From Blastocatellia bacterium (GTDB taxonomy: Bacteria > Acidobacteriota > Blastocatellia > Pyrinomonadales > Pyrinomonadaceae), in NCBI GenBank assembly GCA_016789265.1, contig JAEUQK010000003.1, positions 1 through 48,201 of the forward strand: a stretch of 48,201 bases of DNA, in the 5' to 3' direction. Shown in pieces: positions 1 through 9,155 of the stretch (the stretch's first letter is position 1; every line of letters starts with the position of its first letter). The position numbers and the translations under genes were made by a program. The notes under the pieces were generated by a model, which was not told where the DNA came from, searched no databases, and worked only from the letters and a program-made list of their open reading frames with translations.

Positions 1-1
1 G

Positions 2-478
2 CGGACGCCGGGCGTCTCGGGCGTAGGCCTGCCGAAAGCCGCGCTCGAAAGTTTCAACGAAACGATCGCAAAGACTATCGGAACCTCCACCGTCTTTATG
101 ATCGGCTTTGCTTGTATAATTGCATTTGGAGTTGTCTATAACGGAGCGAGGATCGCGCTTGCCGAACGCGGACGAGAACTTGCGTCGCTGCGGGTGTTGG
201 GTTTCACGCAAACCGAGATCGGCAAAATGCTGCTGGGTGAACAGGGAGTTTTAACCGTCGCGGCAATACCCATTGGCTTTGCTGTCGGATTCGGAACGTG
301 TTTCCTTATCACTAAAGTGATCGATGCCGAGATCGTTAGACTGCCGATGGTGCTTTCGACGCAGACTTTCTTTTATTCGGCGGTGATCGTCGTTGCCGCC
401 TCTGTTATCTCCGGGATATTGGTCGCGTTGCGGATCAGAGGAATGGACCTGGTAGCCGTGTTGAAAACGCGCGAGTAG
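2..478 (+). CDS. ABC transporter permease, FtsX/MacB-like, C-terminal part (5' end outside window)
   Basis: The frame is open from base 2, so the gene begins before the window and only its last ~158 residues are seen. They contain the typical end of an FtsX-like permease: a transmembrane segment, then a cytoplasmic loop reading [20 protein letters not shown], then two more hydrophobic segments and a short charged tail. The NGARI...ERxRELAxLRVLGF loop is characteristic of exporter permeases that work with an ATPase and an HlyD-type adaptor. The adaptor gene follows after 3 bases, so the two are almost certainly co-transcribed. The substrate cannot be told. Family assignment is firm; the rest of the protein is not visible. 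Confidence 0.85.
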   Translation, partial: RTPGVSGVGLPKAALESFNETIAKTIGTSTVFMIGFACIIAFGVVYNGARIALAERGRELASLRVLGFTQTEIGKMLLGEQGVLTVAAIPIGFAVGFGTCFLITKVIDAEIVRLPMVLSTQTFFYSAVIVVAASVISGILVALRIRGMDLVAVLKTRE

Positions 479-481
479 AAC

Positions 482-1399
482 ATGAAGATCACGAAACGCT
501 CACTTCTATATTCTTCCCTTGCGTTAATCGTTGCTCTCGCACTTTTATATTTTGCTGTGTTTCGCAAAGCGGCGGTCGTCGTCGAAGCGGGTTCGGCAAC
601 CCGCGGCGCCATGATCACATCGATCGACGCCGAAGGAAAGACACGTTACCACGATCGATACACGATAAACGCCCCTGTTTCCGGAAAGATGTTTCGTGTA
701 CAGCTTCATGAAGGCGACCGAGTTCCAAAGGGTTATGTATTGACGCGCATCGACCCGTCTCCTCCGCGGCCGCTTGATCCGGTCCAGTCGCCTGAAACCG
801 GAAGTTACCCGTACGCTTATAGCGTTTACATCCCAGAGGACGGCATTCTGACAAAGATCTTTCTGGCAAGCGAGGGCATCGTTCAAGCCGGTACACCGAT
901 CGCCGAAGTAAGCAAGCCGACAATGCTTGAGATCGTCGCGGATGTCCTGTCATCGGACGCAACTCAGATAATCCCACACATGCCGGTCTTGGTCGAAAAT
1001 TGGGGAGGGGAAGGAACCCTGAAGGCAAAGGTCCGACTCGTCGAGCCGCAGGCGTTTACCAAAGTCTCTGCACTCGGTGTAGAGGAACAACGGGTCAACT
1101 TGATCATCGATTTCGTTACGCCGCCAGCAGGACTGGGCGACAATTTTCGCGTCGATGTAAAAGTAGTTCTATGGGAAGCAGACAACGTACTTCGGATACC
1201 AACGAGCGCTCTTTTCCGGAACGGCGATGATTGGAATGTTTTCGTTATCGATGGACGAAAGGCGAGCGCGCGAAAGGTAGAGATCGGGCACCGTTCGCCC
1301 TCGTTTGCCGAGATCGTTTCGGGTGTATCAGAAGGCGAAATGATAATACTTCACCCGCCGAGAAGCGTGAACGACGGAACGCGGGTTTCGACGAACTAG
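482..1399 (+). CDS. HlyD/MacA-type periplasmic adaptor (membrane fusion protein), short form without coiled-coil hairpin
   Basis: This 305-residue protein has an N-terminal membrane anchor (about residues 8-26). The first lipoyl half follows (INAPVSGKMFRVQLHEGDRV), then a second lipoyl half (IPEDGILTKIFLASEGIVQA), a beta-barrel and a membrane-proximal domain. It follows the ABC permease after 3 bases and should link that exporter to periplasmic or outer-membrane partners. In most adaptors the two lipoyl halves are separated by a long alpha-helical hairpin. Here they are joined by only about 25 Pro-rich residues (around residues 90-115), so the part that docks on TolC is missing. The frame is intact, so this is a deletion or a natural short form, not a frameshift. 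Confidence 0.85.
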   Translation: MKITKRSLLYSSLALIVALALLYFAVFRKAAVVVEAGSATRGAMITSIDAEGKTRYHDRYTINAPVSGKMFRVQLHEGDRVPKGYVLTRIDPSPPRPLDPVQSPETGSYPYAYSVYIPEDGILTKIFLASEGIVQAGTPIAEVSKPTMLEIVADVLSSDATQIIPHMPVLVENWGGEGTLKAKVRLVEPQAFTKVSALGVEEQRVNLIIDFVTPPAGLGDNFRVDVKVVLWEADNVLRIPTSALFRNGDDWNVFVIDGRKASARKVEIGHRSPSFAEIVSGVSEGEMIILHPPRSVNDGTRVSTN

Positions 1400-1410
1400 C
1401 CGACGGTCTA

Positions 1411-2919
1411 TTATACCGCCTCGCCTTGATGTGTTTTTAACCATTCGGCACGCAGCATAAAACTCCCTTCGGTAACAACGCGATCGCCTACCTGTGCGCC
1501 TTCGACAACGGGAAATACGCCGTTGACTTCGCTGCCTAGTCGAACCGGTCGAAGTTCAAAGACATTCGCTTCACCGGTCGCGATGAACAGGATCTGTTTC
1601 CCGCCAATATTCTGAACCGCCGACGCGGGAACGACCGGAATGGTGCGTTCACTTTGCCCGAGAGATCCAAACGCGACGTTAACGTACATCCCGAGCTTTA
1701 AGGCCCTATCCGGATTTGCAAGCTCGATGCGCACCTTTGCAGTCCGTGTGGCCTGATCGATCGACGGGTCGATGTATGTGACCTGCCCGCGAAACAGCCG
1801 ATCGCCAAATGCGTTAGTCGTAATACTTGCACCGCCGCCGGCGCGAAGCCTCGGCAGGTCCTTTTCAAACGCCTGTGCGATAACCCAAACGCTTGAAAGA
1901 TCCGTGACCTTGATCAATTCCTTGTTCGCTTCGACCACCTCGCCGATATTCACGGTCCGACTTGTTACAGTTCCGGAAGCGGGGGCAAGTACCGCAAGTT
2001 CGGAGGTTATCTGCGATGGTGTACGCAGGGCTGCTATTCGCGATTCGCTCATGCCAAAAAGGATCAGCCGCTGCCGCATTGCTGCTAACTCCCCTTCGGC
2101 AGATCTGAGCTTGTTAATTGCTTCCTCATTCATTGCAAGAGTTTCGGGATTGACCTCCAGCAATTTCATCGCGCGGTCAAAACGGTTTCGCGCCTCGGCT
2201 ACCTCCGCTTCCGCAGTTCTGAGCTTTGTCGTGTCCTGTTCCAGGTCTTCACGGCTTGAGGCGCCTATTGCGACAAGCCTGGTCGTGCGTTGATATCGAT
2301 TCCGCATTTCGGACAGGCCCGCTTCGGCTGACCTGACCTGTTTTGAGGCCGCATCGTACTCCGTTCGTCCGGGCTGGTTTATCGTGACGAGCTGTTGCGT
2401 CCGTTCGAAGTTCTTTCGCGCATTGTCGGCTTCAGTCCGGAGTGTCACATATCGCGACTGGGCTTCCGCAAATTCGTTGCTGAAAATGACGGCAACGGTT
2501 TGGCCTTTTGAAACATTTTGTCCTAACTCGACCTTCACGCTGCGAACGATGCCACCGGCCAAGGGCAGCACCGGAGTGTTCCGATATTCGTTTGCCTCGA
2601 CAGTGCCGGCAGCAGCGGTCAGCCCGACGTCGGCCGCCAGTTTCTCGCCGATGGCCTCGACCTTGATACCTGAAGAAGCGAGTTGTTCTTGTGTGATGGT
2701 TATCGTCTTTCCGATCGACGGTCTATTCGAATTTACATCATCCATCGATGTCGAACGCGGCGCGGGGACCGGCTTGCCCTCGTCACCGCTTCCGCGAAAC
2801 CCGAAGAACCATATGAAGAAGATAAGGACGAAAGCGATCGCAATACCGCCGCCCGCAATGATCGCTGGATGAATACGTCTGCCGGCTTCCGGCTCATTGT
2901 TCATTTCTATATCGCTCAT
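1411..2919 (-). CDS. RND efflux periplasmic adaptor, CusB/CzcB family
   Basis: 502 residues. A short cytoplasmic N-terminus is followed by one hydrophobic anchor (about residues 18-40), a lipoyl domain (LPLAGGIVRSVKVELGQNVS), a long predicted coiled-coil hairpin rich in Glu, Arg and Ala (about 165-300), the second lipoyl half (LAPASGTVTSRTVNIGEVVE), a barrel and a C-terminal domain. The segment beginning TITITQEQLASSGIKVEAIG is typical of heavy-metal RND adaptors. Its start codon overlaps the stop of the TolC-like gene (ATGA at 2916-2919), indicating translational coupling. It is the last gene of the metal-efflux operon and should bridge the CusA-like pump to the TolC-like channel. Metal ligands equivalent to the CusB methionines were not identified. 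Confidence 0.9.
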   Translation of the reverse strand: MSDIEMNNEPEAGRRIHPAIIAGGGIAIAFVLIFFIWFFGFRGSGDEGKPVPAPRSTSMDDVNSNRPSIGKTITITQEQLASSGIKVEAIGEKLAADVGLTAAAGTVEANEYRNTPVLPLAGGIVRSVKVELGQNVSKGQTVAVIFSNEFAEAQSRYVTLRTEADNARKNFERTQQLVTINQPGRTEYDAASKQVRSAEAGLSEMRNRYQRTTRLVAIGASSREDLEQDTTKLRTAEAEVAEARNRFDRAMKLLEVNPETLAMNEEAINKLRSAEGELAAMRQRLILFGMSESRIAALRTPSQITSELAVLAPASGTVTSRTVNIGEVVEANKELIKVTDLSSVWVIAQAFEKDLPRLRAGGGASITTNAFGDRLFRGQVTYIDPSIDQATRTAKVRIELANPDRALKLGMYVNVAFGSLGQSERTIPVVPASAVQNIGGKQILFIATGEANVFELRPVRLGSEVNGVFPVVEGAQVGDRVVTEGSFMLRAEWLKTHQGEAV

Positions 2920-4262
2920 CTGACTATTAACTCCGGTGCATTTACGGCGCGCATAAACTCAACCTTCGCCTGGTACGCCGCGTTTCGCGCTTCTATATAT
3001 CCCATCTCCGCGTCGATACAACGGCGAAGTTCGGCTATGTAATCAAACAAGGTTTTGGAACCCAGTTCGTATGTCTGGCGGATCACATCAAGATTCTGAG
3101 CTGACTGTTCCCGTACACCGACCCTAAAGATCTCGGCGGCCTTAACAGTACTGTTATAGCGAACGATCGCCGAAGCGACCTCGCGTCGGATGGTCAGCTC
3201 GCCAAACTCACGCCGCTTTGTTGCCGCCTCTCCCTCAAGTTTGGCGGCCGCGACCATGCCTTGTTTTCGATCGAACACAGGCAGTGTAAAGCGTACGCCG
3301 AACGTAAATGTGTTCGACCTCATATCTATCGGCATAAGCATTCCAGTTTCGTCATAACCCGATAGCGGAAATCCGGTTCTGATCTTCTGATAGCCGAGCA
3401 TTACATCTGCATCGATCCGGCCTTCCGAACGCGCCTGTTCCGCGCGAGCAGCCGATAGTCTCTCAACCGCCTTGGCACCGCCAAGATCCGGACGCGTTCT
3501 TAACGCCTGATCTATCGCTTCTGCTTGCGAAGGCAGGTTCATGACCTCAATGTCAAGGTCGCCGCGAAGCCGCAGCGGCTGATCCGGAGTCATGCCGATC
3601 AGATTTCGAAGCTCAAGTAGCTTTATTTCTGCCTCGCCCTCGCTGGTCTCACGCATTCCTCTTATACGGTTCAACTCGACGAGTTCCATGTTTCGTTCGA
3701 GTGGTGCACGACGACCTTCGGAGACCTGAGCAGATACGAGATCGTAATTGTCGGTCGCCGTCGCGAGCATCTCTTCGATGAATTTAAGCTTGAACACCTC
3801 TGCAAGCCCCTCGCCAAACTTCGCACGAACCTCCGACGCGATCTGTCGTTCTCGTTCCGCAGCCGCTAGTTTACGAATTTCAAGTTCTTGTTCAGCGACG
3901 CGAATACGTGAATTTCGGCGGCCGGCCAGTTCGAGGGGAATACCACCCTCGATCATGAAGCTATTGTCAGGGCCGTCGGTTTGCTTCGTTCCCTTAACGT
4001 CGAGGGTCGGGTTGGCGCGAAGCTTAGCCTGACGCACGAGGGCATCGCCGACCGCCACTTCTTTGTGCATCGCTGCAAGTTCCGGGTTGTTGTTTATCGC
4101 TGCAGCTACAGCTTCGTTGACGGTCATGCCGCCCAACGCATCCAAGAACCGCTCATAGCTTCCCGGCCGATCAAACATTGCGCCCTGAGCCGCAATGGAG
4201 ATGACACCCGCCGAAACAGCGAAAGCAATGATGATGCATATTTTTAGGATTCGGTCGTACAT
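2916..4262 (-). CDS. TolC-family outer membrane efflux protein (CusC/CzcC type)
   Basis: 448 residues with an N-terminal signal peptide (hydrophobic residues about 7-25, ending near AAQ). The mature part has two similar halves rich in long amphipathic helices, with TolC-family features: VNEAVAAAINNNPELAAMHKE near the start, repeated ALRTRPDL-type motifs and a C-terminal helix containing QTYELGSKTLFDYIAELR. It should form the outer-membrane channel of the tripartite metal exporter. It starts 3 bases after the DUF2231 gene and overlaps the adaptor gene by 4 bases, so it belongs to the same operon. No lipobox cysteine is visible at the signal peptide end, unlike some CusC proteins. Confidence 0.88.
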   Translation of the reverse strand: MYDRILKICIIIAFAVSAGVISIAAQGAMFDRPGSYERFLDALGGMTVNEAVAAAINNNPELAAMHKEVAVGDALVRQAKLRANPTLDVKGTKQTDGPDNSFMIEGGIPLELAGRRNSRIRVAEQELEIRKLAAAERERQIASEVRAKFGEGLAEVFKLKFIEEMLATATDNYDLVSAQVSEGRRAPLERNMELVELNRIRGMRETSEGEAEIKLLELRNLIGMTPDQPLRLRGDLDIEVMNLPSQAEAIDQALRTRPDLGGAKAVERLSAARAEQARSEGRIDADVMLGYQKIRTGFPLSGYDETGMLMPIDMRSNTFTFGVRFTLPVFDRKQGMVAAAKLEGEAATKRREFGELTIRREVASAIVRYNSTVKAAEIFRVGVREQSAQNLDVIRQTYELGSKTLFDYIAELRRCIDAEMGYIEARNAAYQAKVEFMRAVNAPELIVR

Positions 4263-4265
4263 TTG

Positions 4266-4931
4266 TCAGTGATCATGCATCTCCAGAAATTTTCCCTGCG
4301 GCCCGACACCTTCCTTGTGAACGAGTTCGGCTCCATGATGGCCGGCAAGCGCAACAGCTATCGCCGCAAGGATCAGGGCGACAGACGCGACGCCCTCGCT
4401 CCACCAGTTTCTGTCAAGGAAGAAATTAGAGATTCCTTTTGCAAACAATCCCCCAATAGCCAGCCAAAAGGTCCAGTCAGCGTAAAGCTCGTGTTCGGTC
4501 AAAAGCCTCTGCGCATTTTCACTTAGTCCGGTCGTGTGTGGATGAAAGACGCTCGACGAAAGATATGCACCCACAGCTCCAAATGCAGCCAAACAAATAA
4601 CCAACCAACTCAACTCCCGACGAAAAACAAATAGAGAGGCTAGTTGAATTGCCCCGGCCAAAATTATCAGCACGATCGGAAAGTGAACTACCAGGGGATG
4701 CAGAGTGGGGAACTCCGCCGTGTGCGATGACGCTTTCGGACCTGCGACTGAACCAGTCTCTTGAACCGTTTCCGCGACGGCGTTTGCATCTTTTCGCTGC
4801 TCTGAATTGGCTGCGGAATTTGCGTTCACGTTCGCCGCATTTTTGTTATGTCCTTCGTGCGCCAAAACACTCGGCGCGCATATCGAAACCCAGAACAGAA
4901 CCAATATGAATATTCGTCTATTCATCAACAC
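4266..4931 (-). CDS. DUF2231-like four-helix membrane protein with His-rich exported N-terminus
   Basis: 221 residues. An N-terminal signal sequence is followed by a low-complexity periplasmic stretch rich in Asn and Ala that opens with HEGH and holds no cysteine. Four predicted membrane helices come next, beginning with [13 protein letters not shown], the signature of DUF2231. The last residues are MHDH. His clusters at both ends are compatible with metal binding, but that is inference. Its start overlaps the end of the CusA gene by 14 bases and its end lies 3 bases before the TolC-like gene, so it is inserted in the middle of the metal-efflux operon and probably serves it. The biochemical role of DUF2231 is not known to me. 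An internal ATG at 4925 is an alternative start. Confidence 0.75.
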   Translation of the reverse strand: MLMNRRIFILVLFWVSICAPSVLAHEGHNKNAANVNANSAANSEQRKDANAVAETVQETGSVAGPKASSHTAEFPTLHPLVVHFPIVLIILAGAIQLASLFVFRRELSWLVICLAAFGAVGAYLSSSVFHPHTTGLSENAQRLLTEHELYADWTFWLAIGGLFAKGISNFFLDRNWWSEGVASVALILAAIAVALAGHHGAELVHKEGVGPQGKFLEMHDH

Positions 4932-7900
4932 CCTCTCCTGTTTCCTTTGAAAGCTCCCGCAATCGCAGCCAGTAAAATATGACCGGCGTGATAATAAGTA
5001 CGTGGAGCAGGCTTGAGACCATACCGCCCAATACCGGCGCAGCCAGAGGCTTCATCACTTCCGATCCCGCGCTCGAACTCCACATTATGGGAAGCAAACC
5101 CGCGACCACCGTCGAAACCGTCATCACCTTTGGCCTCAGACGAAGCAACGCGCCTTCGGTCACAGCCTCCATCAGGCCCTTGGCCGTCAATCGTCCGCCC
5201 AATTCCTCCCTCTTATTTTCAACCGCTTCTTCGAGGTAGATCACCATCACAACCGCCGTTTGAACTGCCGTTCCAAAAAGCGCGATGAAACCGACCCAAA
5301 CCGCGACGGAGAAGTTGTAACCGAGAAGCCAAACGATATACACGCCGCCCGTCAACGCAAAGGGTACCGCCATCAAAACGTGAGCCGCCTCGATCGCCGA
5401 GTGATAGGTCAGATAAAGCAGTCCGAAAATAACTATCAGCACGATAGGAACGACAATGAGAAGCCTGCTCTTCGCTCGTTGCTGATTCTCATACTGTCCG
5501 CTCCACGCTATGTAATATCCTTCAGGCAGTTGGACATTATTAGCGACCGCTTTCTTTGCCTCTTCGACAAAGCTCCCCACGTCCCGATCACGCACATTGA
5601 GCAATACGGTCCCGCGAAGTAATCCGTTTTCGCTTTGGATCATCGTCGCTCCCTCAACTGTGTTGATCTGCGCTAACTGCGATAGCGGGATGGGCGCGCC
5701 GCTCGCCGACGAAATTGGGATCTGTCCTAGTGCTTCGGGCGTGCTTCTAAACTCCGGGGCATATCGAACCCGGATCGGAAATCTCCGACGGCCTTCAATC
5801 GTGACTGAGAGGTTCGTTTCGCCGATGCCTTTTTCGATCGTGTCCTGAATTACGGAGACGTCGATCCCGAATCGTGCCGCCGCCTGCCGGTCTATCTTAA
5901 TGTCGATATAGGGCGATCCGCCGATCTGTTCGGGATAGACATCGACTGCTCCCTGAACGGTTTTGACCTCGTCTGCAACTCGTCGAGACAAGGTTTCAAG
6001 CTGTTTTAGATCATTCCCAAAGATCTTGATGCCGACCTGCGTACGAATGCCGGTTGCAAGCATCTCGATACGATTGATGATCGGCTGCGTCCAGATATTT
6101 GTCACACCCGGCATTCGCAGTTTTTCATCCATTTCGCTGATGAGCTTGTCTCTGGTCATTCCGTGACGCCATTCGCTCTCAGGTTTGAGGTGAATGATCG
6201 TCTCGTTCATGTTTGTCGGCGAAGGATCGGTCGATGTCTCGGCACGGCCGGCCTTGCCGACAGCCCATGCGACCTCGGGAAAAGACGCCAACAATTCGTC
6301 TTGCTTGGCGAGGATCTTTGTCGCTTCGTCGATAGAGATCGCCGGGTCGGTGACCGGCATGAACATCACATCGCCTTCGTTCAGTGGCGGCATAAATTCG
6401 CTTCCGATCGAGGCAGCCATAAAAAGAGCGCCAACGAAAAGAACGACCGCAGCCGCTGTGGCGATGATCCGATGCTTGAGCGCAAAAATGAGCGTGGGTT
6501 CGTAAAGCCGCCGAAGGAAACGCATCACCGGATTGTGCATTTCCGAATGTACTTTTCCGCCGATCAGGTAAGTGCACAAAACCGGTACGAGTGTTACTGC
6601 AAGAATGGTCGCGCCGACCATCGCAAACGTCTTTGTGAAAGCGAGCGGATGGAACAGCTTGCCTTCCTGCCCTATCAACGCGAACACGGGAATGAACGCG
6701 AGAATGATTATCGCCATCGAAAAGAACACCGGCCGGCCGACAAGTTTTGTTGATTCGAAAACGATGTCCCATACAGCCTTGCGATCCTTCGTGTCGATCT
6801 TGCGCAGTTCGACATACCGAAAGGCGTTTTCGGTAACCACTATCCCAGCGTCGACGAGTACACCTATCGCGATCGCTATGCCTGCAAGCGACATCAGATT
6901 AGAACTGATGCCCATGAAATACATGAACAGGAACGACACCAGGACCGCAAGCGGTAGCGGTATCGTCACGATCAGGATCGAACGGAAATGGGCCAGGAAA
7001 ACAATATGGGCGAGCGTGACGAGCAGAAGCTCTTCGATCAGTGAGGTCTTTAGCGTACTCGTCGCGCGGTCGATCAGCTGGGTACGGTCATAGAACGGAA
7101 CGATCCGAACGCTATCCGGCAGCCCGGCCTTAAGAGATTCGATCTTTTCCTTCACGGAATCGATGACTTCAAGAGTGTTTACGCCATATCGAGCGATGAC
7201 TACTCCGCCGACCGCTTCTTTTCCGTTCTTATCCAGGCTGCCCGTTCGAAAAGCATTTCCGATCTTCACGTCAGCCACATCCTTAACGTATATCGGCGTG
7301 CCGTTTGACGCGCCGATAACGATATTGCTTACGTCGTCTAATGAACCTATTAGCCCGACACCGCGGACGACGGCCCATTCGCCGGCCTGCTCAACAACAT
7401 TTCCACCGACGTTGTTGTTCGACCGTTGAACAGCTTCGATCACCATCGAAAGCGGAATATTGACGCCGCGGAGTTTGTTTGGATCTACATCGATCTGATA
7501 CTGCTGAACATAGCCGCCGACCGACGCAACCTCAGAAACACCCGGAACCGAATTTAACTGGTAACGAACGAACCAATCCTGAACCGTTCGCAGATCGCGA
7601 AGGTCCATCTTGTCCGATTCGAGCGTGTACCAAAACACCTGTCCGACGCCCGTCGCATCGGGTCCGAGTGTAGGTGTAACTCCCTCAGGCAATTGTTTTG
7701 CAACCAGATTCAGCCGTTCGAGGACGCGCGTTCTTGCCCAATAGAGCTCAACATTGTCCTCGAAAATAATGTTGATCATCGAGAAGCTGAACGCCGAGTT
7801 CGCACGGACCGTCCTCACGCCGGGCAAGCCCTGAAGACTTGTGACAAGCGGATAGGTGACCTGATCCTCGACCTCCTGTGGCGAACGGCCAGCCCAGTCC

Positions 7901-8052
7901 GTAAAAACGATCACCTGATTGTCCGAAAGGTCCGGTATCGCGTCGATGGGCGTTCTTAAGAGCGCCCAATAACCGGCGGCCGCGACGCCCAAATACAGGA
8001 CGATCACGATACCGCGGTTATTAAGCGACCACTCGATGAGCTTATGGATCAT
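4918..8052 (-). CDS. cusA: Heavy-metal RND efflux pump, CusA type (Cu(I)/Ag(I))
   Basis: 1044 residues, the normal length for an HME-RND pump. Twelve membrane helices and two large periplasmic loops are apparent. The proton-relay helix reads [14 protein letters not shown] (D401, E408), close to CusA and unlike the DFG-type helix of CzcA. Three methionines match the E. coli CusA metal-binding triad in context: M565 (in MFMPVT), M615 (in [11 protein letters not shown]) and M664 (in RIEMLATGI). This supports monovalent copper or silver as substrate rather than zinc, cobalt or nickel. It lies 6 bases after the lipoprotein gene and overlaps the DUF2231 gene, so it is the third gene of a six-gene operon. 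Specificity is inferred from residues, not demonstrated. Confidence 0.92.
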   Translation of the reverse strand: MIHKLIEWSLNNRGIVIVLYLGVAAAGYWALLRTPIDAIPDLSDNQVIVFTDWAGRSPQEVEDQVTYPLVTSLQGLPGVRTVRANSAFSFSMINIIFEDNVELYWARTRVLERLNLVAKQLPEGVTPTLGPDATGVGQVFWYTLESDKMDLRDLRTVQDWFVRYQLNSVPGVSEVASVGGYVQQYQIDVDPNKLRGVNIPLSMVIEAVQRSNNNVGGNVVEQAGEWAVVRGVGLIGSLDDVSNIVIGASNGTPIYVKDVADVKIGNAFRTGSLDKNGKEAVGGVVIARYGVNTLEVIDSVKEKIESLKAGLPDSVRIVPFYDRTQLIDRATSTLKTSLIEELLLVTLAHIVFLAHFRSILIVTIPLPLAVLVSFLFMYFMGISSNLMSLAGIAIAIGVLVDAGIVVTENAFRYVELRKIDTKDRKAVWDIVFESTKLVGRPVFFSMAIIILAFIPVFALIGQEGKLFHPLAFTKTFAMVGATILAVTLVPVLCTYLIGGKVHSEMHNPVMRFLRRLYEPTLIFALKHRIIATAAAVVLFVGALFMAASIGSEFMPPLNEGDVMFMPVTDPAISIDEATKILAKQDELLASFPEVAWAVGKAGRAETSTDPSPTNMNETIIHLKPESEWRHGMTRDKLISEMDEKLRMPGVTNIWTQPIINRIEMLATGIRTQVGIKIFGNDLKQLETLSRRVADEVKTVQGAVDVYPEQIGGSPYIDIKIDRQAAARFGIDVSVIQDTIEKGIGETNLSVTIEGRRRFPIRVRYAPEFRSTPEALGQIPISSASGAPIPLSQLAQINTVEGATMIQSENGLLRGTVLLNVRDRDVGSFVEEAKKAVANNVQLPEGYYIAWSGQYENQQRAKSRLLIVVPIVLIVIFGLLYLTYHSAIEAAHVLMAVPFALTGGVYIVWLLGYNFSVAVWVGFIALFGTAVQTAVVMVIYLEEAVENKREELGGRLTAKGLMEAVTEGALLRLRPKVMTVSTVVAGLLPIMWSSSAGSEVMKPLAAPVLGGMVSSLLHVLIITPVIFYWLRLRELSKETGEGVDE

Positions 8053-8058
8053 TGCGTT

Positions 8059-8487
8059 CTATTTGGCGACGATAGTCAGCGTCGCAGATCCTTTTCCTGC
8101 GGGGCCCTCGTATGTCACCATTGCCTGCCATTCGCCGCCCATCTCAAGGTCAACATTGCCTTTGTAAACTCCGGGAGTGCCGGTCGTCGTGAACTTCGCG
8201 CCCGCGTTCATTTCCGCCATGCTGCCCATAGCCGGCATCCGGAAGTTTACCGCTGCTGCTCCTACATCGACGGTTTTACCCGAGGCGTCAGTGAACGAAA
8301 GCGTGAAGTCCTGTTTGCCTTTCTTGAATGTTCCTTCGGCGTTCGCCAGCGTCGCCGTAAGGTTGTTACCCGCGGAGCCGCTCTTTATTGTTTTTCCGGC
8401 AGAGGCATCCCCGCCGATAGACGAACCACAGGCCGCCGCAAATACGGCCAAGGCCAAAACAAGTGAAATTACGAGTATTTTTTTCAT
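8059..8487 (-). CDS. YtkA/FixH-like lipoprotein of the metal-efflux operon
   Basis: 142 residues from the ATG at 8487, preceded by a good ribosome site (GGAG about 8 bases upstream); an upstream in-frame extension lacks such a site. The N-terminus is a lipoprotein signal, MKKILVISLVLALAVFAAAC, with Cys-20 as the likely lipidated residue. The rest is a single small beta domain (LTATLANAEGTFKKGKQDFT, then GGEWQAMVTYEGPAGKGSAT) like the YtkA/FixH immunoglobulin-like fold. It contains a Met-rich loop, RMPAMGSMAEMNAG, which could bind copper. Small YtkA-like proteins are often found beside heavy-metal RND genes. A role as periplasmic metal carrier or pump accessory is inference. Confidence 0.7.
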   Translation of the reverse strand: MKKILVISLVLALAVFAAACGSSIGGDASAGKTIKSGSAGNNLTATLANAEGTFKKGKQDFTLSFTDASGKTVDVGAAAVNFRMPAMGSMAEMNAGAKFTTTGTPGVYKGNVDLEMGGEWQAMVTYEGPAGKGSATLTIVAK

Positions 8488-8609
8488 TTTTAGTTCTCCA
8501 ATGTTCAAAATTAAACACAAAGTACGCGCGGAATCGCACATTTAAATACACTTCGGCGCAGCAAAGCGACACGTTATTAGAGCAGAGCGCTATCGCTACA
8601 CGAAACTAA

Positions 8610-8996
8610 CTAGATAAGGAATGAATGATGTTTGAGGTAGAGGTCAGGGGGCCTCGGGAAGATCAGCCGTTTATCGACAAACGGAACGGTTATTTCTGAA
8701 CGCCTGACCATGGAACCGTCGAAAGCAAAAGTATGGGTTGCGACAACAGCGATCTCGTCTGCAGGGAGCGGGATCTTAACGGTTGGATCGGCTTGGGTTC
8801 TCGGTGTGCTGACCGAGCCCGAAGTCACGCAACTCTCATCGCAGCAAGGTTTGGCCGAGAATGAATCTTTGGCGTTAAGTTCGCGTTTGCAGCACGGGTC
8901 CTGATGGTCTGCGTCGCCAATGCAGCCGCAAACGCCGGCCCAGAGATTGCCGGCCATCGTCAGAACAAACAAAAATGCTGCAAATCGTCTAAACAT
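8610..8996 (-). CDS. Small secreted Cys-rich protein, first gene of the metal-efflux operon
   Basis: 128 residues with a Sec signal peptide (residues 1-21, ending GNLWAG). The mature N-terminus is packed with cysteines: GVCGCIGDADHQDPCCKREL, then KPCCDESC. That is eight Cys within about 35 residues, in CxC and CC pairs. The C-terminal half has no cysteines and is unremarkable. No family was recognised. Its position upstream of the lipoprotein and CusA genes, on the same strand and behind a plausible promoter at 9010-9039, suggests it is the operon's first gene and may bind copper or silver in the periplasm. Disulfide bonding is an alternative role for the cysteines. Confidence 0.6.
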   Translation of the reverse strand: MFRRFAAFLFVLTMAGNLWAGVCGCIGDADHQDPCCKRELNAKDSFSAKPCCDESCVTSGSVSTPRTQADPTVKIPLPADEIAVVATHTFAFDGSMVRRSEITVPFVDKRLIFPRPPDLYLKHHSFLI

Positions 8997-9009
8997 AGAA
9001 CCAACGAGA

Positions 9010-9039
9010 ACTATCCAACGTAGGCTAGACTTTTGTCAA
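9010..9039 (-). promoter_or_regulatory. Candidate sigma70 promoter of the metal-efflux operon
   Basis: On the minus strand a perfect -35 box TTGACA (9034-9039) is followed after 18 bases by GATAGT (9010-9015) as a weaker -10. The first gene starts at 8996. No clear dyad for a MerR-type or CsoR-type regulator was recognised, and no metal regulator gene lies in the window. Confidence 0.45.
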
Positions 9040-9155
9040 GCTATTGTTTCACGCGATGATGATCATTCTTTTGTGTCATCACAGCCGAGTCTATCTGTAG
9101 TTCATCGTCCGATCACTTTCATCAGGCGCCACCGCTCTCGATAAACAACATCTCT

